Shown here: piece by piece, positions 16,650 to 24,994 of the stretch | How positions within the stretch are numbered: position 1 is the first letter of the stretch | How the letters are laid out: each line of letters starts with the position of its first letter | NCBI GenBank assembly: GCA_910575565.1 | Contig: CAJTFL010000032.1 | Span: 1-40,265 of the forward strand | Origin: Lachnospiraceae bacterium | Lineage (GTDB): Bacteria > Bacillota > Clostridia > Lachnospirales > Lachnospiraceae | DNA length: 40,265 nt | Reading direction: 5' to 3' | Made by a program: the position numbers and the translations under genes | The notes under the pieces: model-generated | Told to the model about the DNA's origin: nothing | Databases searched by the model: none | Seen by the model: the letters and a program-made list of their open reading frames with translations, nothing else

Positions 16650-17389
16650 TGTTGGAAGATCACGTTGCCCTGGTGACAGGAGCGGGGAGAGGGATTGGAA
16701 AAGCCATCGCCCTTGCGCTGGCAGACGAAGGCGCATTTGTGGTGGTAAATTATAACGGCTCTGAGGCCAGAGCCATGGAAACGGTAAGCCAGATTCAGGA
16801 AAAAGGCGGGAGGGCAGAGGCCATCCGGTGCAATGTGGCAGATTTTGCCGCCTGCAGGGAAATGGTTGAAGGAATTATCAGCCATCATGGCCGCCTGGAT
16901 ATCCTGGTAAATAATGCCGGGATCACCAGGGATAACCTGTTGATGAAGATGAGCGAGGAAGAGTTTGACGCAGTAATCGATACAAATTTAAAGGGAGCTT
17001 TTAACTGCATGAAGCATATTTCCCGCCAAATGATAAAGCAGAGATCGGGCAGGATAATTAATATTTCTTCCGTGTCCGGCGTGGCAGGAAATGCAGGCCA
17101 GGCCAATTACAGCGCTTCTAAGGCCGGGATAATCGGCCTGACCAAGACGGCTGCAAGGGAGATGGCAGCCCGGGGGATCACCGTAAATGCCATCGCTCCC
17201 GGATTTATCCGAACAGATATGACGGATGTGCTTTCCGATGGGGTTAAAGATTCAATTATGGAAAAAATTCCTATGAAGCATTTTGGGGATCCGGAGGATA
17301 TTGCCCAGACAGCACTGTTTTTGGCATCCGAACACGCAAAATATATTACCGGACAGGTAATCTGCGTGGACGGCGGCATGGTGATGTAA
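16646..17389 (+). CDS. fabG: 3-oxoacyl-ACP reductase
   Basis: NADPH-dependent short-chain dehydrogenase that reduces 3-oxoacyl-ACP. The Rossmann nucleotide loop is TGAGRGIGKA (11-20), NNAG lies at 89-92, and the catalytic set is S142, Y155 and K159 (YSASK). The C-terminal GQVICVDGGMVM is typical. The start at ATG 16646 overlaps the fabD stop; a second ATG follows at once. fabF begins 20 bases downstream. Confidence 0.95.
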   Translation: MMLEDHVALVTGAGRGIGKAIALALADEGAFVVVNYNGSEARAMETVSQIQEKGGRAEAIRCNVADFAACREMVEGIISHHGRLDILVNNAGITRDNLLMKMSEEEFDAVIDTNLKGAFNCMKHISRQMIKQRSGRIINISSVSGVAGNAGQANYSASKAGIIGLTKTAAREMAARGITVNAIAPGFIRTDMTDVLSDGVKDSIMEKIPMKHFGDPEDIAQTALFLASEHAKYITGQVICVDGGMVM

Positions 17390-17408
17390 GGAAAAGGAGA
17401 AGATCAGG

Positions 17409-18647
17409 ATGAGCAGGCGAGTAGTAGTGACCGGTTTGGGGGCAATTACCCCTATCGGAAATGATGTAGACAGTTTTTGGTCCGGTTTAAAGGAAAAAAA
17501 GGTAGGGGTTGGCCCTATTACTTATTTTGACACGGCAGATTACAAGGTGAAGCTGGCGGCCCAGGTAAAGGACTTTAATCCGAAGGATTATCTTGATCCT
17601 AAGGCTGCCCGGAGGATGGAGCTGTTTTCCCAGTATGCGGTTGCGGCCGCAAAACAGGCTTTGGAGGATTCCGGCATTGATATGGCAAAGGAAGACCCTT
17701 ATATGGTGGGGGTAGCTGTGGGAAGCGGCATCGGCTCTTTGCAGGCTTTTGAGCGGGATCACAAGAAGCTTTTGGAAAAAGGCCCCAGCCGGGTGAATCC
17801 TCTTTTAGTTCCCATGATGATCAGCAATATGGCTGCCGGGAATGTGGCTATCCAGTTTGGATTGAAGGGAAAAAATATTAATGTGGTGACGGCCTGTGCC
17901 ACAGGAACCCACAGCATCGGGGAGGCATTCCGCTCCATCCAGTACGGTGAAGCGGATGTGATGGTGGCTGGTGGCGCAGAGGCCAGCATCTGCCCTATCG
18001 GGGTGGCCGGTTTTACCGCACTTACGGCTCTTTCCACCAATGAAGATTCCATGAAGGCTTCCCGCCCCTTTGACCAAGAGCGGGACGGCTTTGTGATGGG
18101 TGAAGGCTCCGGCGTGGTTATTTTGGAAGAGTTAGGGCACGCCTTAAAGAGAGGGGCAAAGATTTACGGTGAGGTAGGAGGCTACGGAGCTACCTGCGAC
18201 GCTTACCATATCACTTCCCCGGCAGAGGACGGGAGCGGAGCCGCAAGGGCCATGGAAAACGCCATAAAGGACGCCGGCCTTGTGCCTTCGGATATTGATT
18301 ATGTCAATGCCCACGGAACCAGCACCCACCACAACGATTTGTTTGAAACAAAGGCCATTAAGCTTGCTTTGGGAGATCATGCGGGCAAGGTAAAGATTAA
18401 TTCCACCAAGTCGATGATTGGCCATCTTTTAGGAGCTGCAGGAGGCGTGGAGTTTATTGTGTGCGTAAAGTCCATCCAGGAGGGTTTTGTCCATGCCACC
18501 GCGGGACTGGAAAAAGAAGGGGAAGGCTGCGACCTGGATTATACGAAGGGATCTGGGGTTTCCATGGAAGTAAACTGCGCTATCAGCAATTCCCTGGGCT
18601 TTGGCGGCCATAATGCAAGTATCGTGGTAAAGAAGTTTGTTGGTTAA
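17409..18647 (+). CDS. fabF: Beta-ketoacyl-ACP synthase II
   Basis: Elongation condensing enzyme that adds two carbons from malonyl-ACP. The Cys-His-His triad is C163 (VVTACATGTHSIG), H302 (NAHGTSTHHND) and H339 (KSMIGHLLGAAGG). 412 residues is typical of FabF. AAAAGGAG precedes ATG 17409. It is the only elongating ketoacyl synthase in the operon (no fabB-type gene), as usual in Firmicutes. Confidence 0.96.
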   Translation: MSRRVVVTGLGAITPIGNDVDSFWSGLKEKKVGVGPITYFDTADYKVKLAAQVKDFNPKDYLDPKAARRMELFSQYAVAAAKQALEDSGIDMAKEDPYMVGVAVGSGIGSLQAFERDHKKLLEKGPSRVNPLLVPMMISNMAAGNVAIQFGLKGKNINVVTACATGTHSIGEAFRSIQYGEADVMVAGGAEASICPIGVAGFTALTALSTNEDSMKASRPFDQERDGFVMGEGSGVVILEELGHALKRGAKIYGEVGGYGATCDAYHITSPAEDGSGAARAMENAIKDAGLVPSDIDYVNAHGTSTHHNDLFETKAIKLALGDHAGKVKINSTKSMIGHLLGAAGGVEFIVCVKSIQEGFVHATAGLEKEGEGCDLDYTKGSGVSMEVNCAISNSLGFGGHNASIVVKKFVG

Positions 18648-18669
18648 AGGTTAACAGGAGAACGGACAG

Positions 18670-19206
18670 ATGGATATTAAAGAAATTATGAAGCTGATCC
18701 AAGGAGTAAGCGATTACGGGCTGACCAGCTTTGAATTAGAAGAAGGAAACATGAGGATTTCCTTAAAAAGGGAAAAGGAAACCATCCAGGTGCAGACTCC
18801 TGTGTTGGCGGCAGCCGTGCCTGCAGGGACGGTTCTGGGGGCGGAAGGAGTGCTTCCCGGAGGGAACGTGGCCGCCGCAGTCCTTCCCCAGGCTCCGCTG
18901 CCGGCAGCTGCCGGGGCAGGCGTTGATCCCCTTTCGGTTCAAAAGGATCAGGAAAAGGAAGATATTGGATCAGATCAGGTAGTAACCTCTCCTTTGGTAG
19001 GCGTATTTTATGCCGCTTCCTCCCCGGATGCCGAGCCTTTCGTAAAAGTAGGGGATCAGGTGAAAAAGGGGCAGATTTTAGGAATTATCGAAGCCATGAA
19101 GCTGATGAATGAAATCGAGAGCGAGTATGACGGGATAGTGGAAGCGATCTTGGTGAAAAACGAAGATGTGGTGGAGTTTGGCCAGCCTTTGTTCCGAATT
19201 CGGTAA
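18670..19206 (+). CDS. accB: Biotin carboxyl carrier protein of acetyl-CoA carboxylase
   Basis: Carries CO2 on biotin between the biotin carboxylase (AccC) and the carboxyltransferase (AccDA). The N-terminal region (1-40) is followed by a flexible Ala/Pro/Gly-rich linker (about 43-90). The biotinyl domain (105-178) has the biotin lysine K144 in IIEAMKLMNEIE. 178 residues fits. A GGAG site lies upstream. It is 64 bases ahead of fabZ. Confidence 0.95.
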   Translation: MDIKEIMKLIQGVSDYGLTSFELEEGNMRISLKREKETIQVQTPVLAAAVPAGTVLGAEGVLPGGNVAAAVLPQAPLPAAAGAGVDPLSVQKDQEKEDIGSDQVVTSPLVGVFYAASSPDAEPFVKVGDQVKKGQILGIIEAMKLMNEIESEYDGIVEAILVKNEDVVEFGQPLFRIR

Positions 19207-19270
19207 ATGCTTGGAAAAATTCTTGAAGGCTATGACGCAGCTTAAAAACCATGTCAGGAGGAGAAAGCGT

Positions 19271-19693
19271 ATGCTTGGAATTAAGGAAATTCAGGAGATT
19301 ATCCCTCACCGCCACCCTTTTTTGCTGATTGACTGCATCGAGGAGCTGGAGCCTGGAGCCGGCGCTGTTGGATATAAATCCGTAACGTACAATGAACCGT
19401 TTTTCGCAGGCCATTTTCCCCAGGAGCCGGTAATGCCAGGGGTATTGATTGTGGAAGCATTGGCTCAGACCGGGGCGGTGGCGATTTTATCTAAAGAGGA
19501 AAATAAGGGAAAGGTGGCCTATTTCGGAGCCATCAACCAGGCAAAGTTTAAAAAGAAGGTAGTCCCGGGGGATAAACTGCGCTTAGAGTGCAGGATCATC
19601 AAGCAAAAAGGGCCGGTAGGCGTAGGCCAGGCCACGGCTACGGTAGACGGGAAAGTGGCCGTTTCGGCGGAATTGACGTTTATGATTGGATGA
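19271..19693 (+). CDS. fabZ: 3-hydroxyacyl-ACP dehydratase
   Basis: Hot-dog-fold dehydratase that makes trans-2-enoyl-ACP from 3-hydroxyacyl-ACP. The start is ATG 19271, because AGGAGGAG is at 19256-19263; the open frame reaches back into accB but without a site. Active residues are H48 in AGHFPQEPVMPG and E62 in VEALAQTG. 140 residues is typical. The stop overlaps an ATG at 19690 that is in frame with accC, so some coupling to accC is possible. Confidence 0.95.
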   Translation: MLGIKEIQEIIPHRHPFLLIDCIEELEPGAGAVGYKSVTYNEPFFAGHFPQEPVMPGVLIVEALAQTGAVAILSKEENKGKVAYFGAINQAKFKKKVVPGDKLRLECRIIKQKGPVGVGQATATVDGKVAVSAELTFMIG

Positions 19694-19767
19694 TGCATAA
19701 AAAAGGCGTAACGGTGAAGGAACTGAACAGTTACGAAAAGGCAGGAAAAAGAGGTCAGAAGAAGGAA

Positions 19768-21120
19768 ATGTTTGATAAAATATTGATTGCAAACCGGGGA
19801 GAAATCGCTGTCCGGATTATCCGGGCCTGCAGGGAGATGGGGATTAAAACGGTAGCCGTATACTCGGAGGCGGACAGGGATTCCCTCCATACCATGCTGG
19901 CGGATGAAGCTATCTGCATCGGCCCGGCAGCCTCATCCCAAAGTTATCTGAATATGGAACGGATTCTGACTGCCTGTGTGGCAATGAAGGCGGATGCCAT
20001 CCACCCCGGCTTTGGGTTTTTGTCGGAAAATGCCCGGTTTGCCCAGCTGTGCGAGAAATGCCGGATTGCTTTCATCGGGCCTTCGGCGGAGATTATCCAT
20101 AAGATGGGAAATAAGTCGGAAGCCAGGAAGACCATGATGGAGGCCGGGGTTCCCGTCGTGCCAGGCACGAAGGAGCCGGTGTTTACGGCAGAGAAAGGCT
20201 TGGAGCTGGCAGAAACCATCGGATTCCCGGTGATGATCAAGGCTTCCTCCGGCGGCGGCGGAAAAGGGATGAGGATTTCCAGGAGCCGGGAGGATTTTTC
20301 AGAAAACTTTAAGAGCGCCCAGTTAGAGTCTATCAAGGGGTTTTCTGATGATACCATGTATATTGAAAAGTATGTGGAAAGACCCAGGCATATTGAATTC
20401 CAGATTATCGGGGATAAGCATGGGAACGTGGTTCACTTAGGGGAAAGGGATTGTTCTATCCAGCGGCGTCATCAGAAGGTGCTGGAAGAATCTCCCTGTG
20501 ACGTGATTTCCGATGAATTGCGGCGTAAAATGGGCGAAACCGCAGTCCGGGCCGCAAAGGCAGTTCACTATGAAAATGCAGGAACCATCGAGTTCCTTTT
20601 AGATAAAGAAAAGAATTTTTATTTTATGGAGATGAACACCAGGATACAGGTGGAGCATCCGGTAACGGAGCTGGTGACAGGCCTGGATTTGATTAAGGAG
20701 CAGATCCGGGTAGCGGCAGGGGAACCCTTAAGCGTAAGCCAGGAGGATGTGGTAATTTCGGGCCATGCCATTGAATGCAGGGTTAATGCGGAAAATCCTT
20801 CCAGGAATTTCATGCCTTGCCCGGGAAGGATTACCAATATTCACTTTCCGGGGGGAAATGGGATCCGGGTAGACACCCATATTTACGGAGATTACCAGGT
20901 TCCGCCCAATTATGATTCCATGCTGTTAAAACTGGTGGTACACGGGAAGGACAGGAGGGAGGCAATCCAAAAGATGAGAAGCGCCTTAGGGGAGCTGATC
21001 ATTGAAGGGATTGAGACGAATGCGGATTTCCAGTATGAGATTTTAAGCCATCCGGCTTTCCAGGAGGGAAATACGGATACGGGCTTTATCCCAGAATATT
21101 TCCCTCAGTATTGCAAATAA
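19768..21120 (+). CDS. accC: Biotin carboxylase subunit of acetyl-CoA carboxylase
   Basis: ATP-grasp enzyme that carboxylates the biotin on AccB using ATP and bicarbonate. It starts MFDKILIANRGEIAVRII, the family N-terminus, at ATG 19768. The glycine-rich ATP loop is KASSGGGGKGMRIS, followed by RDCSIQRRHQKVLEE and the catalytic MEMNTRIQVEHPVTE. About 450 residues is the normal size. The frame is open back to ATG 19690, which overlaps the fabZ stop as ATGA. Translation from there would add 26 residues without family similarity, so 19768 is preferred although its AAGGA lies close to the ATG. Confidence 0.94.
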   Translation: MFDKILIANRGEIAVRIIRACREMGIKTVAVYSEADRDSLHTMLADEAICIGPAASSQSYLNMERILTACVAMKADAIHPGFGFLSENARFAQLCEKCRIAFIGPSAEIIHKMGNKSEARKTMMEAGVPVVPGTKEPVFTAEKGLELAETIGFPVMIKASSGGGGKGMRISRSREDFSENFKSAQLESIKGFSDDTMYIEKYVERPRHIEFQIIGDKHGNVVHLGERDCSIQRRHQKVLEESPCDVISDELRRKMGETAVRAAKAVHYENAGTIEFLLDKEKNFYFMEMNTRIQVEHPVTELVTGLDLIKEQIRVAAGEPLSVSQEDVVISGHAIECRVNAENPSRNFMPCPGRITNIHFPGGNGIRVDTHIYGDYQVPPNYDSMLLKLVVHGKDRREAIQKMRSALGELIIEGIETNADFQYEILSHPAFQEGNTDTGFIPEYFPQYCK

Positions 21121-21176
21121 ATGATTTTGGCAGAGCGTGGTTAATCAGGAATTTCTATGGAGAAAAGAGGTAGCCT

Positions 21177-22922
21177 ATGCTGAAAGGTATGTTTAAGAAA
21201 ACCTATACATTGATTGATACCAAATACAGCAAATCAAAGGATCGGAGCCTGGAAAAGAATCAGGAGCCGGTTATCCCGGAAGGGCTGTGGAGAAAATGCA
21301 ATAAGTGCGGGCAGCCAATCTATGTGGAGGATGTAATGAACAATCATTACGTTTGTCCAAAATGCGGAGGCTATTTCCGGATCCATGCCTACAGGCGGAT
21401 AGAGATGCTGATGGATGAGGGGAGCTTTGAGGAGTGGAATCAGGAAATGGAATTTTCCAATCCTTTAAACTTCCCGGGATATGAAAAAAAGATTCAGGCG
21501 GCCAAGGAAAAGACCAGGCTGAATGAGGCGATTGTTACGGGAAAAGGCTTAATCTGCGGGCAGCCTGCGGCAGTAGGCGTGTGCGACGCCAGATTTTTGA
21601 TGAGCAGCATGGGCCATATCGTAGGGGAGAAGATTACCCAGGCCGTGGAGCGGGCTACGAAGGAGCAGCTTCCGGTGATTATCTTTGCCGCGTCAGGAGG
21701 AGCCAGGATGCAGGAAGGAATTGTTTCCCTAATGCAGATGGCGAAAACCTCCGCAGCCTTAAAACGCCATCATGAGGCGGGGCAGCTGTTTATCAGCGTT
21801 CTTACGGATCCCACTACGGGAGGAGTAACTGCAAGCTTTGCCATGCTGGGGGATATTATCCTTGCGGAGCCGAAAGCCCTTATTGGATTTGCAGGTCCCA
21901 GGGTAATCGAGCAGACTATCGGCCAGAAGCTTCCGGAAGGCTTCCAGAGGGCGGAATTTCTTTTGGAACACGGTTTTGTGGATATGATCGTGGAAAGGAA
22001 GGATCAAAAGGAAGTGATTGGAAAGCTCCTTTCCATGCACAGGAAGGAAAAGGGGTTTTTTGACGGCGGCGTATTTAATGATGATTATTGGAAAAATGGC
22101 TTGGGCGGAGGGAAGCCCTGCAAGGCAAAGAAACGGGAAGCTGAGGCTGCCTGGGATACGGTTTTACTTTCCAGGAAGGCGGATCGGCCTACGGCCATGG
22201 ACTATATCCAAGGGTTGTTTGATGAGTTTATGGAATTTCACGGCGATCGGTATTTTAAGGACGACGGAGCCGTGGCAGGAGGAATTGCCTTATTCCACGG
22301 AATGCCGGTGACGGTAATCGGCCAGGTGAAGGGGAAAAACACGAAGGAAAACATTAAGCGGAATTTCGGGATGCCTTCCCCTGACGGCTATCGGAAGGCT
22401 TTGCGCCTGATGAAGCAGGCAGAAGCCTTTGGACGCCCGGTAATCTGCTTCGTGGATACTCCAGGGGCTTTCTGCGGTTTAGAGGCGGAGGAAAGAGGGC
22501 AGGGCGAGGCGATTGCCAGGAACCTGTTTGAAATGTCTTCCTTAGCCGTTCCCATCCTTTCCATTGTGATCGGTGAGGGAGGCAGCGGCGGCGCTTTGGC
22601 TATGGCGGTAGCCAATGAGGTGTGGATGATGGAGCACGCGATTTACTCCATCCTTTCCCCGGAAGGCTTTGCTTCCATTCTTTGGAAGGACAGCAAGAAA
22701 GCGCCGGAAGCAGCGAAGGTAATGGGAATTACCGCTAAGGATCTTTATGGGATGAATTTAATCGAGCGGATTATTCCGGAAGAGGAAGAGTTAAATGAAG
22801 AATCCTTGCCGAAAGTGCTTGCTTACATGGATCAGGCAATGAATGAATTTTTCCTTAAGGTAAAGGATTTGAATAAAGAGCAGCTGGCAGAAGATCGGTA
22901 TCAGCGGTTCCGCCGGATGTAA
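21177..22922 (+). CDS. accDA: Fused acetyl-CoA carboxylase carboxyltransferase (beta-alpha, AccDA)
   Basis: Transfers the carboxyl group from biotin to acetyl-CoA, giving malonyl-CoA. One 581-residue chain contains both carboxyltransferase subunits. Residues 1-295 are AccD, with the zinc ribbon C41, C44, C60, C63 and the crotonase-like core (FAASGGARMQEG, DPTTGGVTASFA). About 296-322 is a linker. About 323-581 is AccA (MDYIQGLFDEFMEFHGDR, FVDTPGAFCG, GEGGSGGALA). In E. coli these are separate genes. No frameshift or internal stop is seen at the junction, so the fusion looks real. AGAGGT precedes ATG 21177. It completes the accB-accC-accDA set. Confidence 0.95.
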   Translation: MLKGMFKKTYTLIDTKYSKSKDRSLEKNQEPVIPEGLWRKCNKCGQPIYVEDVMNNHYVCPKCGGYFRIHAYRRIEMLMDEGSFEEWNQEMEFSNPLNFPGYEKKIQAAKEKTRLNEAIVTGKGLICGQPAAVGVCDARFLMSSMGHIVGEKITQAVERATKEQLPVIIFAASGGARMQEGIVSLMQMAKTSAALKRHHEAGQLFISVLTDPTTGGVTASFAMLGDIILAEPKALIGFAGPRVIEQTIGQKLPEGFQRAEFLLEHGFVDMIVERKDQKEVIGKLLSMHRKEKGFFDGGVFNDDYWKNGLGGGKPCKAKKREAEAAWDTVLLSRKADRPTAMDYIQGLFDEFMEFHGDRYFKDDGAVAGGIALFHGMPVTVIGQVKGKNTKENIKRNFGMPSPDGYRKALRLMKQAEAFGRPVICFVDTPGAFCGLEAEERGQGEAIARNLFEMSSLAVPILSIVIGEGGSGGALAMAVANEVWMMEHAIYSILSPEGFASILWKDSKKAPEAAKVMGITAKDLYGMNLIERIIPEEEELNEESLPKVLAYMDQAMNEFFLKVKDLNKEQLAEDRYQRFRRM

Positions 22923-23033
22923 AAAGCAGCGATTATCCTGGTAGGAAGAGATGAGCCGCCTGAATGATTAGATTCGTCCATGGCGGCAAAAGGCAGGAAT
23001 GACCAGATCAGAGATTGACTAGGAGAAAACATC

Positions 23034-24125
23034 ATGGGAAGGTATCAACCGTTAAGCATAGGGGATTTACGGATAAAAAACCCGGTTATCCAAGGCGGAA
23101 TGGGAATCGGCATCAGCCTTTCCTCCCTGGCAGGTTCAGTGGCTAAGGCCGGAGGAATAGGATTGATTTCCACGGCTCAGATTGGTTTTCGGGAGCCGGA
23201 TTTTGAAAAGCATCCTAAAGAAGCGAATTTAAGATCCATGGAAAAGGAATTGGCAAAAGCAAGGAAAATTGCCCCGGAAGGGGTAATCGGCTTTAACATT
23301 ATGGTTGCCACCAAGGATTACCCGGATTATGTAAAAAAAGCCGCAGAGATCGGAGCGGATGTCATTGTGTCTGGTGCAGGCCTTCCGGTAAACCTTCCGG
23401 AATATACGGCAGGAAGCCGGGTAAAGATTGCTCCTATCGTATCTTCTCCTAAGTCCGCATCCGTTATCTGCAAAATGTGGGACAGAAAATATCACAATGT
23501 GCCGGATTTTGTGGTGATAGAAGGACCTTTGGCGGGAGGCCACTTAGGATTTTCCCGTGAGGACTTAACAGGCTTTAAAGCAGACCGGGAGGATACGGAT
23601 AAAGTGTATGACCGGGATGGTTATGATCAGGAAATTTTAGGGATTCTGGAAGTGATAAAGAAGTTTGAAAATCAATACAGGTGCAAAATCCCGGTAATTG
23701 GAGCGGGAGGTATTTTTTCCCGGGAAGATATGGCTCACCATATGTCCCTTGGCTTAGACGGGGTTCAGGTGGGAACCAGGTTTGTGACTACCGTAGAATG
23801 CGATGCCCCTGATGCTTACAAGAAAGCGTATATCCAGGCGAAAAAGGAAGATATTGTGATTGTAAAAAGCCCTGTGGGAATGCCGGGACGGGCAATATGG
23901 AATCCTTTTTTGGAAAAAGTTTCGGAAAAGCCGGAAAATATCACCCATTGCTTTAGGTGCTTAGAGCATTGTAATCCGGTGACGGCTCCTTACTGCATTA
24001 CTATGGCGCTGATTCGGGCTGCTTTAGGGCAGATAGAGGATGGGCTTTTGTTCTGCGGGTATAATGCTTATCGGTGTGACAGGATGGAAACGGTTGAAGA
24101 AGTGATGGCGGATTTGTGCGGATGA
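23034..24125 (+). CDS. FMN-dependent nitronate monooxygenase/FabK-like flavoprotein with Cys-rich tail
   Basis: Second TIM-barrel flavoprotein related to FabK and nitronate monooxygenase. NPVIQGGMGIGISL is the FMN-site strand, GGHLGF carries the conserved histidine, and VIGAGGIFSRED plus GVQVGTRFVT bind FMN phosphate. At 363 residues it is longer than FabK, owing to a C-terminal segment with CFRCLEHC, then C, C and C in the last 60 residues, which could bind metal or an Fe-S cluster. AGGAG precedes the ATG. It lies 111 bases after accDA and may be the last gene of the operon. Whether it acts on enoyl-ACP, nitronates or another substrate is not decided by sequence. Confidence 0.82.
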   Translation: MGRYQPLSIGDLRIKNPVIQGGMGIGISLSSLAGSVAKAGGIGLISTAQIGFREPDFEKHPKEANLRSMEKELAKARKIAPEGVIGFNIMVATKDYPDYVKKAAEIGADVIVSGAGLPVNLPEYTAGSRVKIAPIVSSPKSASVICKMWDRKYHNVPDFVVIEGPLAGGHLGFSREDLTGFKADREDTDKVYDRDGYDQEILGILEVIKKFENQYRCKIPVIGAGGIFSREDMAHHMSLGLDGVQVGTRFVTTVECDAPDAYKKAYIQAKKEDIVIVKSPVGMPGRAIWNPFLEKVSEKPENITHCFRCLEHCNPVTAPYCITMALIRAALGQIEDGLLFCGYNAYRCDRMETVEEVMADLCG

Positions 24126-24183
24126 GTTTTCTTCACTGCGGATTAGCGGGCAATGGAATTTGGAAATAGGATATGGGGATTTA

Positions 24184-24240
24184 GGCAGGCGGCTGCCTGC
24201 CATTGGGTTTATGGGCCTGGTGGCGGGGGGCTGCTTTTTT
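24184..24240 (+). terminator. Probable terminator of the fab/acc operon
   Basis: GCCATTGGG (24199-24207) can pair with CCTGGTGGC (24216-24224), using some G-T pairs. A GC-rich stretch and six T (24235-24240) follow. A competing hairpin, GGCAGGC/GCCTGCC (24184-24201), overlaps it. The T-run is about ten bases from the stem, so this is a tentative call. Confidence 0.45.
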
Positions 24241-24277
24241 GATGGGGGTTGAACTATTGTAAAAATAATTTTGCTTT

Positions 24278-24418
24278 TCCGCTGCGCCAGGCCATATTCC
24301 ATCGTCACCGCGCTTTCGCTCCGCCTTCAACGTAGCGGACGCTAAACTCGTGAAAGACCTCGTTAAGCGCCGACGTTTCAGGAGGGGTTCCTCATGGAAT
24401 ATGGCCTGGCTCCGCTGC
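24278..24418 (+). mobile_element. Miniature palindromic insertion element (copy 1) with 8-bp target duplication
   Basis: The element proper is 24286-24410 (125 bp). Its ends are perfect 17-bp inverted repeats, GCCAGGCCATATTCCAT and complement (24286-24302, 24394-24410). TCCGCTGC occurs directly on both sides (24278-24285, 24411-24418), the pattern of a target-site duplication. The inner 91 bases carry a core (CGGAC..CTAA..CTCG, loop, CCTCG.TAAG.GCCG) that matches, in reverse orientation, the cores of the elements at 24638-24772 and 26353-26487. No ORF of note is inside. It is either a non-autonomous mobile element or an RNA-structure element that moves; no transposase is nearby. Confidence 0.7.
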
Positions 24419-24627
24419 CTTATTGGCTAGCGGAGAATGACCTCCCATTAGGTAAATAGATAAAACTTATAGTCAGTTGGATAGGTGAAATTTACAGTTA
24501 ATCAGATAGAAAAAAATTATGGTTAATTTAGGCAAATAAGGTTTATTCATGTGAAAAATCTGTCAGTAATGAAACGCTTCCGCCAAAAAACCATTCTCAG
24601 TCATACCAAGATCTAACTAAGAGCTAA

Positions 24628-24960
24628 CCAGTACCTAGCCGTCTGTGGTGCATGTACACTAAGAAAACCGTATAAAACGGCGGCACTTAGCGAGGTTTTT
24701 TCGAGCTTAGTGTCCGTTCCGTTTTATGTCGAGCGAGAGCGCGTTTTCGTGTGTACATGCACCACAGGCGGCGAACTCGTCAGCTTACGTATTTCCTCTA
24801 AGCCAGTAAACCCATCGTAAGAAACACCAGATAACTCCATTCACCCCCAATATCATCCGAAACAACTTAGCGTCAAAATCCACCTAATCAACTATCCAGG
24901 TTGACAAAGCATTAATTTTCCCCCAGCTATCCAAGTTAACAAAGCATTAAATTTTGATTT
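24628..24960 (+). repeat. Left copy of a direct repeat of about 333 bp, containing structured element copy 2
   Basis: Highly similar to 26343-26675 in the same orientation. Inside lies a stem-loop element (24638-24772) with 22-bp paired arms (24638-24659 with 24751-24772, one G-T pair). Its 91-base interior is homologous to copy 1 read on the other strand. The distal part holds two related tandem units with TTGACAAAGCATTAA and TTAACAAAGCATTAA (about 24895-24955). It has no convincing coding sequence. The rest of the gap, 24419-24627, is AT-rich with nothing recognisable beyond the copy 1 flank. Confidence 0.85.
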
Positions 24961-24994
24961 AAAACTATCCTATTTCATCACTATTTTCCACTAA

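Noticed and set aside
19690..19767. Longer N-terminus for AccC from ATG 19690
   Set aside because: The extra 26 residues do not look like AccC, which begins MFDKILIANRGE. The ATGA overlap with fabZ keeps this as a minor alternative only.
24286..24772. Retron or group II intron remnant
   Set aside because: No reverse transcriptase gene, no intron domain V-like end and no msr/msd-type priming guanosine arrangement could be recognised; the elements are too small for an intron.
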